DNA from: CAYXLW01 sp964466055
GTDB taxonomy: Bacteria > Patescibacteriota > Gracilibacteria > GCA-2401425
Direction: 5' to 3'
NCBI GenBank assembly: GCA_964466055.1
Contig: CAYXLW010000002.1
Location: 224,362-288,361, forward strand
Length of the DNA stretch: 64,000 nucleotides
The position numbers and the translations under genes are program-made. The notes under the pieces were generated by a model that worked only from the letters and a program-made list of their open reading frames with translations, had not been told where the DNA came from and made no database searches. The stretch's first letter is position 1; each line of letters starts with the position of its first letter. Shown here in pieces: positions 50,953 through 60,176 of the stretch.

Positions 50953-51211
50953 TTGATGAGAGAGTTTAAGTTTTATGTTTATAAAGTATTTATAGTTGTA
51001 AATATTTTGAGATTATTTTCTAAAGTATGATCTTTCTTATTATCATTTATTTTAATTCTTAATATTGTATCAAATTTACTTATAAATTTCAAGCAGGAGA
51101 AAAAATAAATAGCAAACAATGAAACATACAGATATTTATAATTAGAAATCAATATTTTTTTTACGGGTCAACTCTTTTTAATTCTAACATAACAATGTCA
51201 ATAACTTCTCA

Positions 51212-51240
51212 TTGAGAAAAATTAAATATTTTGCTATAAT
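51212..51240 (+). promoter_or_regulatory. clpB promoter
   Basis: TTGAGA (51212-51217), a 17-base spacer and a perfect TATAAT (51235-51240) preceded by TGC, an extended -10. The start is expected near 51247, leaving about 30 AT-rich leader bases with no Shine-Dalgarno site. No CIRCE element is present, so control differs from dnaK. The 324-base gap (50953-51276) holds nothing else recognised. Confidence 0.7.
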
Positions 51241-51276
51241 GATCTGATATTAAATATAAAAATTAATATAAAAATT

Positions 51277-54200
51277 ATGGAACTCACAAAATATACTGTT
51301 CGAATTCAAGAACTTTTAAAAAAAGCAAAAACTTTTGCTATAAAAGAAAATAACAGTGAAATAAGTATTTTTCACATTCTCAAATTATTCTTAGATGAAT
51401 CAGAAGGAGTCATTTTTTTAATCTTTGAGAAATTTGGTTCTTCAAGAGAGACTCTTAATCAAAAAATAAAAGAGAAACTAGATCAGCAACCTAAAGTTGA
51501 ATCTATAGGGAATATTGTTTTTAATGATGATTTAGAAGGAGTTTTGGCAAAGGCAGAAGCTTTGAAAGATGAAATGAAAGATAGCTATGTTAGCGGAGAG
51601 CATATTTTACTTTCAGCTTTACAAACAAACAAAGAAACTAAGGACATTTTCCTTTCAGCAAATATTAGTGAAGAAAAAATTGAAAATGCTATAAAAGAAT
51701 TAAGAAAAGGGAAAAAAATAGAAACAGATAATCCAGATTTATCTGTAGATGTTTTTGATAAATACTGTCTTGATTACACAAAAAAAGCAAAAGAAGGAAA
51801 GCTTAATCCAGTTATTGGAAGAGAGAAAGAAACTCAAAGAATAATACAAATTCTAGGAAGAAGACTTAAAAATAATCCTTTAATTATTGGTGAAGCAGGT
51901 GTGGGCAAAACAGCTGTTGTTGAAGGACTTGCTCAAAAAATAAGTGAAAATGACGTTCCAGACGTACTTCTCAATAAAAGAGTGCTAGAATTAGATCTAG
52001 CAGCACTTGTTGCTGGCGCAAAATTCAAAGGAGAATTTGAAGAAAGATTAAAAGCTTTAGTAAAAGCAATTATAGAATCTAATGGTCAAATTATTTTATT
52101 TGTAGATGAAATTCATAATATAATGAAAGCTAATGCAGGAGGAGGAATGGACGCTGCTAATCTCCTTAAACCAGCACTTTCTCGTGGAGAAATAACATTT
52201 ATTGGTGCTACAACAAGAAATGAATATAAACTTTTGGAAAAAGATGCAGCATTAACAAGAAGATTTGAGACTTTAGTTGTAGAAGAACCTAGTATGGAAA
52301 AGGCTGTAATTATGCTTCAAGGTGTAAAATCAAAATATGAAGATTTTCATAAAGTTAAAATTTCAGATGAAGCTATTGTTTCAGCTGTAAAATTATCAAG
52401 TCGTTATATTACAGATAGAAATTTACCAGACAAAGCTTTCGACCTTATTGATGAAGCTTGTTCTGTTTTTAAAACAAAAGGAATCAAAAATTTGGAAGAA
52501 TTAAATGATCTTCAAGAAGCAATAGTTCATTTAGAGATGCAAAAATCTGGGACAGATAATTCAGAATTAATTACAGACATTGATAAAAAAATTAGAGATT
52601 TAAAAGAGAGAGAAACGATGTTGAACACTCTTGTAAAAGAAGATTATGACAAAGTTAAAAAAGAGCAAGAATTAAATCAAAAAATAGAAAGTTTAAAAGA
52701 AAAAGAGAAAGAAATGGAAGTAATGGGAGAAATGGATGAAGCATCAAAAATAAAATATTCAGAAATTCCTTCTTTAGAAAAAGAATTGAATGAATTATCT
52801 AACAAAGATAGAAAGTTTAGTATCTTAAATGACACTAAAATTCATGACACCGAATACATAAAGGAGGTAGATGATGAAGAAAAAGTCAATCTTTTAAATC
52901 AAATTGAAAACAAAATTAAAGAGTTAGAACAAATACAAAGTAACTTAATTGAATCTGGGGATACAGAATCCGAAGAAATTCAAAAAATACGAGCAAAAAT
53001 CAATGAGCTTAGACATAGGAAAACAATAATAGAAGAAAAGAATAAAATTGGAGAGGATAAAGAAATTAAAGAGGAAGAAAAAGATATTGAGCAACAAGAA
53101 ATTATAAAACCACAAGTGGATTCTAATACTATAGGTACTGAACATATAACTAAAATTGTTTCTTTATTAACTGGAATTCCTGTTACAAAGTTAAACACAT
53201 CTGAAAAAGAAAAATTAAAATATATGGAAGAAGAAATAGGGAAAAGACTTGTTGGTCAAAGTCATCCTATAAAAAGTATTTCAAATACAGTACGCAGATC
53301 ACGAATGGGATTAAATGATGGTAATAAACCAATGGGATCATTTTTATTCCTTGGTCCAACAGGAGTTGGAAAAACAGAGCTTGCTAAAACTCTAGCTAAA
53401 TATTTGTTTCATGAAGATTCAGCAATGATTCGTTTTGATATGTCTGAATATATGGAAAAACAAGCTAATCAAAAACTTATTGGAGCTCCTCCAGGCTATG
53501 TAGGATATGAAGAAGGAGGTGAATTAACAGAAGCTATTAGAAAAAAACCTTTTTCTATACTACTTTTTGATGAGGTGGAGAAAGCACATCCTGATGTTTT
53601 TAATCTTTTTCTTCAAATTTTAGATGATGGGAGACTTACGGACAATAGAGGAAGAACTATCGACTTCAAGAATACGATTATTATTCTTACCTCTAATATA
53701 GGATCAAAAGATATTTTAGAGTTCCAAGAAAATAAATCTGTATTTACTGAGAATGAAAAAGGAGAAGAGGAGCTTGATCCTAATCTTGATAAACTTATCA
53801 AAAAACAACTTTTTGAGTTCTTTAGACCAGAATTTATAAATAGACTTGATGAAGTAATAATTTTTCATCCGCTAACTTTAACAAATGTTTATAGAATACT
53901 CGATATTCAAATTGATAGAATTAATTCAAATCTTTTAGAACAAGGAATTCAATTGGTTGTAGCTTCATCTACAAAGAAATTTTTAGCAGAAAGAGGTTTT
54001 TCTCCTACTATGGGAGCTAGACCATTAAAACGTATAATTCAAACTGAACTTCTAGATGCCTTGGCTATGAAAATGTTAGGAAGTTCTTTGAATGGGAAAA
54101 TTTATGTAATTGTTAAAGATAAAAAATTAGAGTTTGTAAATAAAGAAGAATTTGAGCAATCAGCAAAAGAATCTTCTCGAGTTGAAAATCAGAGTTCAGA

Positions 54201-54405
54201 TAATCAGAATCCAGATAATAATAGTCAATCGAAAGTTAATAACAATAATGAAAGAACAACTGCTCCATATACTCAATCTCAAATTATAGACCCTAGCCAT
54301 GAATTACCAGTAGGGAATATTCAGCATAATGAATTTCCAGCTGGTGATAGCAGTAATCGTCAGGCTGAACTTAATTCAGAATCCAGTAATCAAAATAACT
54401 CATGA
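51277..54405 (+). CDS. clpB: ATP-dependent chaperone ClpB with enlarged middle domain
   Basis: Hexameric AAA+ disaggregase that works with DnaK. An N-domain (about 1-145) precedes the first AAA+ module (Walker A GEAGVGKT near 205, Walker B LFVDEIHN near 272). The middle coiled coil contains DEASKIKYSEIPSLEKEL, diagnostic of ClpB rather than ClpC. The second module has GPTGVGKT near 692 and LLFDEVEKAH near 763, with LIGAPPGYVGYEEGG as pore loop. At 1042 residues it is about 170 longer than usual. The extra length lies in the acidic coiled coil (about 480-625) and in a disordered Asn/Gln/Ser tail (about 955-1042). It ends in TGA, a rare stop here. The J-domain gene follows. Confidence 0.94.
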   Translation: MELTKYTVRIQELLKKAKTFAIKENNSEISIFHILKLFLDESEGVIFLIFEKFGSSRETLNQKIKEKLDQQPKVESIGNIVFNDDLEGVLAKAEALKDEMKDSYVSGEHILLSALQTNKETKDIFLSANISEEKIENAIKELRKGKKIETDNPDLSVDVFDKYCLDYTKKAKEGKLNPVIGREKETQRIIQILGRRLKNNPLIIGEAGVGKTAVVEGLAQKISENDVPDVLLNKRVLELDLAALVAGAKFKGEFEERLKALVKAIIESNGQIILFVDEIHNIMKANAGGGMDAANLLKPALSRGEITFIGATTRNEYKLLEKDAALTRRFETLVVEEPSMEKAVIMLQGVKSKYEDFHKVKISDEAIVSAVKLSSRYITDRNLPDKAFDLIDEACSVFKTKGIKNLEELNDLQEAIVHLEMQKSGTDNSELITDIDKKIRDLKERETMLNTLVKEDYDKVKKEQELNQKIESLKEKEKEMEVMGEMDEASKIKYSEIPSLEKELNELSNKDRKFSILNDTKIHDTEYIKEVDDEEKVNLLNQIENKIKELEQIQSNLIESGDTESEEIQKIRAKINELRHRKTIIEEKNKIGEDKEIKEEEKDIEQQEIIKPQVDSNTIGTEHITKIVSLLTGIPVTKLNTSEKEKLKYMEEEIGKRLVGQSHPIKSISNTVRRSRMGLNDGNKPMGSFLFLGPTGVGKTELAKTLAKYLFHEDSAMIRFDMSEYMEKQANQKLIGAPPGYVGYEEGGELTEAIRKKPFSILLFDEVEKAHPDVFNLFLQILDDGRLTDNRGRTIDFKNTIIILTSNIGSKDILEFQENKSVFTENEKGEEELDPNLDKLIKKQLFEFFRPEFINRLDEVIIFHPLTLTNVYRILDIQIDRINSNLLEQGIQLVVASSTKKFLAERGFSPTMGARPLKRIIQTELLDALAMKMLGSSLNGKIYVIVKDKKLEFVNKEEFEQSAKESSRVENQSSDNQNPDNNSQSKVNNNNERTTAPYTQSQIIDPSHELPVGNIQHNEFPAGDSSNRQAELNSESSNQNNS

Positions 54406-54410
54406 TCTGT

Positions 54411-54430
54411 ATTCTCGCATTCGCGAGAAT
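54411..54430 (-). repeat. Half copy of the REP-like palindrome
   Basis: ATTCTCGCATTCGCGAGAAT. On the minus strand it reads GCTATTCTCGCGAATGCGAGAAT, matching the first hairpin of copy B (GCTATTCCCGCGAATGCGGGAAT) with paired substitutions that keep the stem. It lies between clpB and the J-domain gene and could dampen read-through. Confidence 0.6.
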
Positions 54431-54463
54431 AGCAAAAAATAAAAATTAAAATAAAACAAAAAA

Positions 54464-55294
54464 ATGGAAGAAAACTTTATAGATTATTACTCAGTTTTAG
54501 GAATTTCCCCTTTCTCAAAAGATTCTGAGATAAGAAAACAATTTCATATTTTAGCTTTTAAATGGCATCCAGATCATAATTCTAGTGAAGAAGCAGGAGA
54601 GAAATTTAGAGAAATTTATGAAGCTTATGACATTCTTTCTCATTCAGAAAAAAGAGAGAAATATGACTTTGAGTACAAAAAAATAAAAGAAGAGAAACTT
54701 AAAAGTTTTAAAGAAAAAATCAAGTTTTGGGGAAGCCGAATATTTGTATTTATTTTTTCTTTATTATGCGGAGCAGGAAGTTTTTATATGCTTTCATTAG
54801 AGGTCATTCCATTACTCGAAAATATTATTTTTTCATCAGTTTTATCATATTCAGTATATTATCTTATTCTTCTATTGTTTTTTGATTTCTATAAATTTTA
54901 TAAAACAGATAGGCAATTTTCTTTATGGAATATACATACAATTTTAGGAATAAATTCAGCTTTAATAATATTTTTCCAAATTCTTTATTGGAATAAAGTT
55001 ATATTTGAATCAACTATTTCATTTTTCCTACTAATGTTCTTTGTAGCATTTGTTTTTAAGTTTATGCTCTTTACTCAAGAATCCTTCTTACAATTTAAAA
55101 AAGGAAACTTTAATTTTTTAATAAAAAATTTTTATCATACTTCTTTTATAGGGATAATTGCTTTTTTGAATAGTTTAATCATAGCTCTTATGTTCTTGTA
55201 TTTCATGGATTTAAGTTTCGATAAAACATTAATATTACATTTAGGAGTATTTGGAGCAATAGAAGCAATTATATTTAGTTCATTTGGAGATTAA
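54464..55294 (+). CDS. Membrane-bound J-domain protein, 276 aa
   Basis: The N-terminal J-domain (about 6-67) has the catalytic HPD motif in FKWHPDHNSSEEAGEKF, so it should stimulate a DnaK. The rest (about 88-276) holds five or six hydrophobic helices and no Gly/Phe-rich or zinc-finger region, so it is not canonical DnaJ but a type III, membrane-tethered J protein. It sits 58 bases after clpB and before the VirB6-like gene in a same-strand cluster. It may bring DnaK/ClpB activity to the membrane where the secretion-like apparatus is assembled. That link is inference. Confidence 0.82.
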   Translation: MEENFIDYYSVLGISPFSKDSEIRKQFHILAFKWHPDHNSSEEAGEKFREIYEAYDILSHSEKREKYDFEYKKIKEEKLKSFKEKIKFWGSRIFVFIFSLLCGAGSFYMLSLEVIPLLENIIFSSVLSYSVYYLILLLFFDFYKFYKTDRQFSLWNIHTILGINSALIIFFQILYWNKVIFESTISFFLLMFFVAFVFKFMLFTQESFLQFKKGNFNFLIKNFYHTSFIGIIAFLNSLIIALMFLYFMDLSFDKTLILHLGVFGAIEAIIFSSFGD

Positions 55295-55336
55295 AAATTA
55301 TAATATAAAATAAATTTACTTATTAATTAAAACATT

Positions 55337-56053
55337 ATGCAACCAGAATCTTTTAAAAATTCAATAAAATGGGCATCTGAATCTAGTGTAAAAAAAATTA
55401 TAGATCAGTTTTCACGAACTTTACAAGAAAGATATTGTAAATTAAAGGATAAAGCTCCACAGAATGAAATATCGTTAAATCAAAAGCTTTTATTAGAATC
55501 CTTGGCATTTGAATTTAATAGAAATATTAATACAGCATTGGATATAGGATCATTAACAAATGAATCTTCTCCTTCGGATATTTTTAGTATTATGGATAAA
55601 ATAGAAACTAAATCAGAAGAAACAAATGTAGATACAGTAAGTATTTATGATTTTAGAGATGTTGATAGACATAAAAGAAATGAATTAAGTAATAGTCTTG
55701 GCAATGGCAGTGTAGAAGAAAAAACGTTAGATAATCTTTTTTCTAAAGCAGAAGGAAATATTCCTATTAGATTTTTAGATAAATATCATAGCATCGAAAC
55801 TAATTGGGATTTATTTGTAGCAGAAGCGATAGAAGAAGGGTTTACAGAAATTATTATATTACCTAACTATGATTTTCACCAAGGAGAGGGAGTTCCTAAT
55901 CCTAACAAAAAATGGATATTAAAGAGAAAAAAAAGAGCAACGCACGTTTTAACTACAACTGGAATTGATAATATGAAACATATTAAAATAGGCACTTTTA
56001 GCTTAAAAAAGCTAACAGATGTAGAAAAAGCAGAGAGAGGGGGTTTATATTAA
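55337..56053 (+). CDS. Hypothetical soluble protein, 238 aa
   Basis: No family recognised. It has no signal peptide or membrane segment. The N-terminal half is helical (SVKKIIDQFSRTLQERYCKL, LLLESLAFEFNRNINTALD). The C-terminal half seems a small alpha/beta domain (WDLFVAEAIEEGFTEIIILP, then a basic segment KKWILKRKKRATHVLTTTG). It lies between the J-domain gene and the VirB6-like gene with gaps of about 25-45 bases, so co-transcription is likely and a role in the same cluster is possible. Confidence 0.6.
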   Translation: MQPESFKNSIKWASESSVKKIIDQFSRTLQERYCKLKDKAPQNEISLNQKLLLESLAFEFNRNINTALDIGSLTNESSPSDIFSIMDKIETKSEETNVDTVSIYDFRDVDRHKRNELSNSLGNGSVEEKTLDNLFSKAEGNIPIRFLDKYHSIETNWDLFVAEAIEEGFTEIIILPNYDFHQGEGVPNPNKKWILKRKKRATHVLTTTGIDNMKHIKIGTFSLKKLTDVEKAERGGLY

Positions 56054-56079
56054 TTCAAAAAAAAACAAAAAACAAAAAC

Positions 56080-59000
56080 TTGAAAAAACTATTTATCACC
56101 TTAGGCATAGTACTACAAATCTTCTTTATTACAGAAGTGTTTGCTGCAAGTGTTACTTCTAATGTGCATATAAATGAAAATCAAGGAGCTACATATCGTT
56201 TTTCACCAACAATAGAAAGCCAATATACAGCAACTGTTCCAGAAATTGTTTTTAACAATACAGTACAAAAATGGATAACAAATGGAGATTTACTAAAAGA
56301 ACATACCGATGCCATTTGGAATTCCACCGAAACAGGATATCAATTCAAATTTTCTAATATAGAAAGTTTAGAAGGAAGTTCTGTATGGAAAAGTATAAAA
56401 TCTAGTACGCAAGTTTTGGTTAGAAATCTTTTTAACCGTTATAAACAAAAAGAATGGAGTAAGCTTTGTGGTGTCTCATCTACCACAGAAAACGATAATG
56501 GAGATTTAACTTTCTCAAAAGGAGAAACCAACTATATTGTTTATAAAGAATTAAAAAAGGTTTTTAAAACAGGAATATTTTGTGATACAACAAAAATTTA
56601 TGATGAATTTAATGATGATGTATCAAAAGCAATTTGGGTAGAAGTTAAAGAAGAAAATAAGGTATACTTTGCAGATCCTGCGACTGGATCAATAAAAATC
56701 GAATTTGCAGATGAAAGTACCCCTATAACTCTTTCATTACATTCAGGTCCTACCAGATCCCAAACTGTTCCCAAAGGATTTATTCAAGAAGAAAGTAAAA
56801 TTTCTGAAATAATTGATTTTGAGGAAAGAAAAAATCAAAATGTATCCTTCATTCTAAAAAAAGATTCAAGCCAGTTTATATCTTCAGATGATACAACTGA
56901 AAGATTCAATAAAATCGCAAGTCAAAGTAATGCAGAAGTAGTTAATGACTATTGGGTAACACTTGCAGGAAAATTCGCAGTAAGAACAGCTAATGCATTA
57001 GACTGGATTTTAGGAGTAGAAAATCATTCATATGAAAGTGAGACTATCCAAAAGCTTACAAATACAGTAATCAATTTTGCGAATCTATCATTTATTATTG
57101 TACTAATAATTCTTGCATTTTTACTAAATTTTAAAATCTTTTTTTCTCCCTCATACATTCTTAAACTTATAATGATAATTATTTTTAGTTTTGTACTAAT
57201 AAATTTTTCTTCACCAGTTGTAAGATTGATAATTCATGGAAGCAATGTTTTAGAAAATACCTTTAGACAAATTCCAAAAGTAAATGATGAAGGCTATAAA
57301 AATATTGGAGCTGAAGATTTAATGAGTGTAGCTAATACAAATCTAAATTATTCGTTTGTAGGAAAAAGAATTATGTATTATATGCCACGAAAAGATACAA
57401 AGTGGCCAGCAGATGCTCTTGAAAAAGAAGAAATAAGAAATAGTCTTTCCGTTACAAAAGATGATTATTATATAGATTTATATTCTGATGCTTATATTAT
57501 TAATATAGCACTTGTATTTTTAATAAGTATTGCACACTGGGGAATAATTCTTTTCCTGTTTTTACGTTATATAATACTCTGGGTAATACTCATAATTGCA
57601 CCCATTTTATTTTTCCTTTTTATTTTCTCAGGATCTCGTGAATATTGGAGATATTGGAAATGGCTATTTATTCGTTGGATCATGATCGGTCCAATTATCG
57701 CTATTTTACTTAATGTACTTGTTCATATCTGGAGAAATATTGGAGTACCAGTAAATAGTAGCTATTCAGGATTAGAAGTTTTCCCTCAAGTAACTAATTT
57801 ATTTATCTACTCCCCTTTTGAAACTTTTGTTTCAACAGGATCTATTGAAGATATGATGAAGATTATTGGAGGTATAATAATGTTACTACTAGTACCATTT
57901 TTTGCGATATGGCTAACAAGAATCATGCGCTCATTTGATTCAATGGCTATAACTGGAAGCAGTCAATCATCTGGATTTTTATTCAGAGGCGAAAATCCAT
58001 CATTTTCACCAGATGTACCAGATGAGCCAGATCCAAATAGTCCTTCAGGAAATAATCCCAAAGACCCTAAAAACCCAAGTACTCCACAATATCAATATAT
58101 GTCTCCTTTCGATAAATCATTTGCAAAACTCGCAAAAGTTTTACAAGACAAATTTCCTCAATCTACATTTGCTAAAAAATTAACCAAAGAAGAGGAAACA
58201 TCTAAAGGAGTAGTTTCAACTAACGATATGACAAAGAATTTAAAAGATATTTCAGAAATACAAAAACAATCTACAATTCAAGATATTTCTTCTGTGGTAG
58301 AAAAAATGTCAACAAAGGATATTGCAAGTGTACTTAAATCTTTTGATAAAAATGAAATTAAAAACTACGGAATAGTAACTAGAAATTCAACTAGTATGAT
58401 AAATGAGCTAACAAAAAGAAAAAAAGAAGGAGACACTGAAGCTGAAACTTTGCTAAACAATATTGAATCAAGAACTACAACAAAATCAGGGAAAGTAAAT
58501 GAATCTAAATCTGAAAATCAAGTACCAGAAATATCAAATGAAAAATCATCTCAATTATCACAAGAATCAGGAACTCCAATTTCCGAAAAAGAAGGTGATA
58601 TACTTTCTTCTACAAATAAGGAAAAACATAAAGCAGCAGAACTGCCTGAAGGAAAGATTTCTGTTAAGTTTGATGAATCTATGCAAGAGGCAGAAACTGT
58701 GGATGCAGAGCAAGAAACTTCTCAAGCAAAACATAAAGCAGCAGAACTGCCTGAAGGAAAAACTTCTGTTAAGTTTGATGAATCTATTCAAGAGGCTGAA
58801 ACTGTAGATGCAGAGCGAGAAACTTCTCAAATAAAACAAAAATCAGCTGAGCTTCCTAAAGGACAAACCTCTATTAAATTTGATGGCAGAGAGGAAGAAA
58901 CTGAAAAAGTTGATGTTCAAAACAATAATGTTCAATCAAAACAGAAAGTATCCCAAGCTTCAAAACAAGAATCATCTGATGATGATAAATCTAATAAAAA

Positions 59001-59514
59001 TAATAAAGAAAAAGACCATGATACTAAGAAAGAAAGTAATGAAAACTCAGCTACATCATCGTCTAGTGATGATAACAGCGATGTGATCCTAAATAAATCT
59101 AGTGAAGATGAGGAAGAAACTTCATCAAAAGGAGAGAAGATAGCCAAATTAACTGAAGGAAAAACTTCAGTAAAGTTTGAAGATAACAAAGAAATATCAA
59201 AAGTATTTTCTTCAAGTGAACAAGTTAAAAAAGAAGAAACTAATTCGTTCTATTCAAAATCTTCTGAGAAAAAAGAAAGCTCAATGAATTCTAATGATCA
59301 ATTATCTAAAACATATAATAAAGCAAATAATAATGAACCAGATGATAAAAAGACCTCACCAGCAGATGAAAAACAAAATAAGAATGAAATACTAGAAGAA
59401 GAGGATGAAAGCGTAAAGCCTAATAACAATGGATATAATGAAGACATAAGCGAGTCTCCAGAAAATGAAGAATTTATTGATACAGATGACGATATTTTAA
59501 ATAATAAAAATTAA
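56080..59514 (+). CDS. VirB6-like membrane protein with exported N-domain and long repeat tail, 1144 aa
   Basis: Begins at TTG (56080). The signal peptide MKKLFITLGIVLQIFFITEVFA leads to an exported N-terminal domain (about 24-310). This domain has a stretch (EHTDAIWNSTETGYQFKF, SSVWKSIKSSTQVLVRNLF) resembling one in the paralogue pair at 23558-28584. Six or more helices follow (about 325-620; FANLSFIIVLIILAFLLNF, IAHWGIILFLFLRYIILWVILIIAPILFFLF), with the GSREYWRYWKWLFIRWIMIGPI motif of VirB6/TrbL-type channels. After 640 the tail is polar and disordered. It holds three 35-residue repeats (58624, 58729, 58834; AAELPEGKTSVKFDES) and a degenerate fourth near 59137. A translocation-channel role is inferred from the family. 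Confidence 0.8.
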   Translation: MKKLFITLGIVLQIFFITEVFAASVTSNVHINENQGATYRFSPTIESQYTATVPEIVFNNTVQKWITNGDLLKEHTDAIWNSTETGYQFKFSNIESLEGSSVWKSIKSSTQVLVRNLFNRYKQKEWSKLCGVSSTTENDNGDLTFSKGETNYIVYKELKKVFKTGIFCDTTKIYDEFNDDVSKAIWVEVKEENKVYFADPATGSIKIEFADESTPITLSLHSGPTRSQTVPKGFIQEESKISEIIDFEERKNQNVSFILKKDSSQFISSDDTTERFNKIASQSNAEVVNDYWVTLAGKFAVRTANALDWILGVENHSYESETIQKLTNTVINFANLSFIIVLIILAFLLNFKIFFSPSYILKLIMIIIFSFVLINFSSPVVRLIIHGSNVLENTFRQIPKVNDEGYKNIGAEDLMSVANTNLNYSFVGKRIMYYMPRKDTKWPADALEKEEIRNSLSVTKDDYYIDLYSDAYIINIALVFLISIAHWGIILFLFLRYIILWVILIIAPILFFLFIFSGSREYWRYWKWLFIRWIMIGPIIAILLNVLVHIWRNIGVPVNSSYSGLEVFPQVTNLFIYSPFETFVSTGSIEDMMKIIGGIIMLLLVPFFAIWLTRIMRSFDSMAITGSSQSSGFLFRGENPSFSPDVPDEPDPNSPSGNNPKDPKNPSTPQYQYMSPFDKSFAKLAKVLQDKFPQSTFAKKLTKEEETSKGVVSTNDMTKNLKDISEIQKQSTIQDISSVVEKMSTKDIASVLKSFDKNEIKNYGIVTRNSTSMINELTKRKKEGDTEAETLLNNIESRTTTKSGKVNESKSENQVPEISNEKSSQLSQESGTPISEKEGDILSSTNKEKHKAAELPEGKISVKFDESMQEAETVDAEQETSQAKHKAAELPEGKTSVKFDESIQEAETVDAERETSQIKQKSAELPKGQTSIKFDGREEETEKVDVQNNNVQSKQKVSQASKQESSDDDKSNKNNKEKDHDTKKESNENSATSSSSDDNSDVILNKSSEDEEETSSKGEKIAKLTEGKTSVKFEDNKEISKVFSSSEQVKKEETNSFYSKSSEKKESSMNSNDQLSKTYNKANNNEPDDKKTSPADEKQNKNEILEEEDESVKPNNNGYNEDISESPENEEFIDTDDDILNNKN
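58624..58938 (+). repeat. Three 105-bp in-frame tandem repeats
   Basis: Units start at 58624, 58729 and 58834, each 105 bases (35 codons). They encode KHKAAELPEGKISVKFDES, KHKAAELPEGKTSVKFDES and KQKSAELPKGQTSIKFDG with related spacers. The first two are almost identical in DNA, so duplication is recent; the third has diverged. A fourth, isolated unit (KIAKLTEGKTSVKFEDN) lies near 59140. Confidence 0.85.
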
Positions 59515-59529
59515 TCTAATTATATTTCA

Positions 59530-59946
59530 ATGAAAAAAATACTAATATATCTATTAAGCATAACATTCGTATCACTTTCAAGTCTTGTATATAACGTAAA
59601 TGCAGGACCAAGTGATAAATGTGTCTCTCCTGAAATGTATAATCCAGAAGATGAACAATGTTATTGTCCAGATGGGAGTATTGATTTATATAGAGCAGGT
59701 TGTTTTACTGAAGCTTTTGGAGGAAGTGAAGAAATTGATACTGGGGGAATTATTAACTCTGCTCAGTTAATATTTATTTTCTTGAGTATAATAGTTGTTA
59801 TTTATGGAGGAATTTCTTATATGACTTCTCTGGGCGATGAATATAAAACAAATACTGCAAAAAAGATAATATATTCAGGAATTGGAGGACTAATTATTGT
59901 AGTACTAGCAAAACCAATTGCTTCATTTATTATGAATTTCTTTTAA
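59530..59946 (+). CDS. VirB2-like pilin protein, 138 aa
   Basis: Exported small protein. A signal peptide (MKKILIYLLSITFVSLSSLVYNVNA) is followed by a short Cys-containing region (DKCVSPEMYNPEDEQCYCPDG, four Cys to about 65). Two hydrophobic helices come next (NSAQLIFIFLSIIVVIYGGISYM and YSGIGGLIIVVLAKPIASFIM) around a polar turn (TSLGDEYKTNTAKK), the VirB2/TrbC pilin pattern. It lies 16 bases after the VirB6-like gene, as expected for a type IV secretion or pilus operon. It resembles the C-terminal part of the protein at 30696-31301 (IVFIYGGIMYSSAAGNDEK). Pilin function is inferred. Confidence 0.75.
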   Translation: MKKILIYLLSITFVSLSSLVYNVNAGPSDKCVSPEMYNPEDEQCYCPDGSIDLYRAGCFTEAFGGSEEIDTGGIINSAQLIFIFLSIIVVIYGGISYMTSLGDEYKTNTAKKIIYSGIGGLIIVVLAKPIASFIMNFF

Positions 59947-60015
59947 ATATTAAAAATAAAAATTAAAAAATGTTGATAAAAAAACAAAAAATAAAGGTAA
60001 ATAAAATAAAGAACT

Positions 60016-60082
60016 GTCATTCCGGACTTGCTCCGGAATCCAGAATAAAAAAACTGGATTCCCGCATACGCGGGAATGGCAG
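60016..60082 (-). repeat. REP-like bipartite palindromic element, copy C (inverted)
   Basis: On the minus strand it reads CTGCCATTCCCGCG, then a GCGGGAATCCAG arm, a T-rich spacer and a second hairpin GATTCCGGA/TCCGGAAT. This is the same layout as copies A and B. It lies within the open frame upstream of the small membrane-protein gene and adds a false N-terminus (residues reading NCHSGLAPESRIKK) to that frame. Confidence 0.85.
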
Positions 60083-60176
60083 AAGTGGTATAATACAATC
60101 TAAATTTTACAATTGGATTATCACTTGGATTCAAGAAAGAGTAGAAAAAAATAGAAAGAAAAAGTTAATTCAAAAT

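Noticed and set aside
51120..51276. CIRCE operator before clpB
   Set aside because: No TTAGCACTC or GAGTGCTAA half-site is present near the extended -10 promoter.
58499..58839. Open frames in other frames and on the other strand of the VirB6-like tail
   Set aside because: They arise from the 105-bp repeats and show the same repeat out of frame. The signal-peptide-led frame explains the region.
58624..58938. CRISPR-like array
   Set aside because: The repeats are 105-bp, contiguous and in frame with no unique spacers of constant length. No cas genes and no other array-like pattern occur in the window.
59970..60176. Extended N-terminus of the small membrane protein
   Set aside because: These codons read through REP-like copy C, while the ATG at 60177 begins a proper signal peptide.
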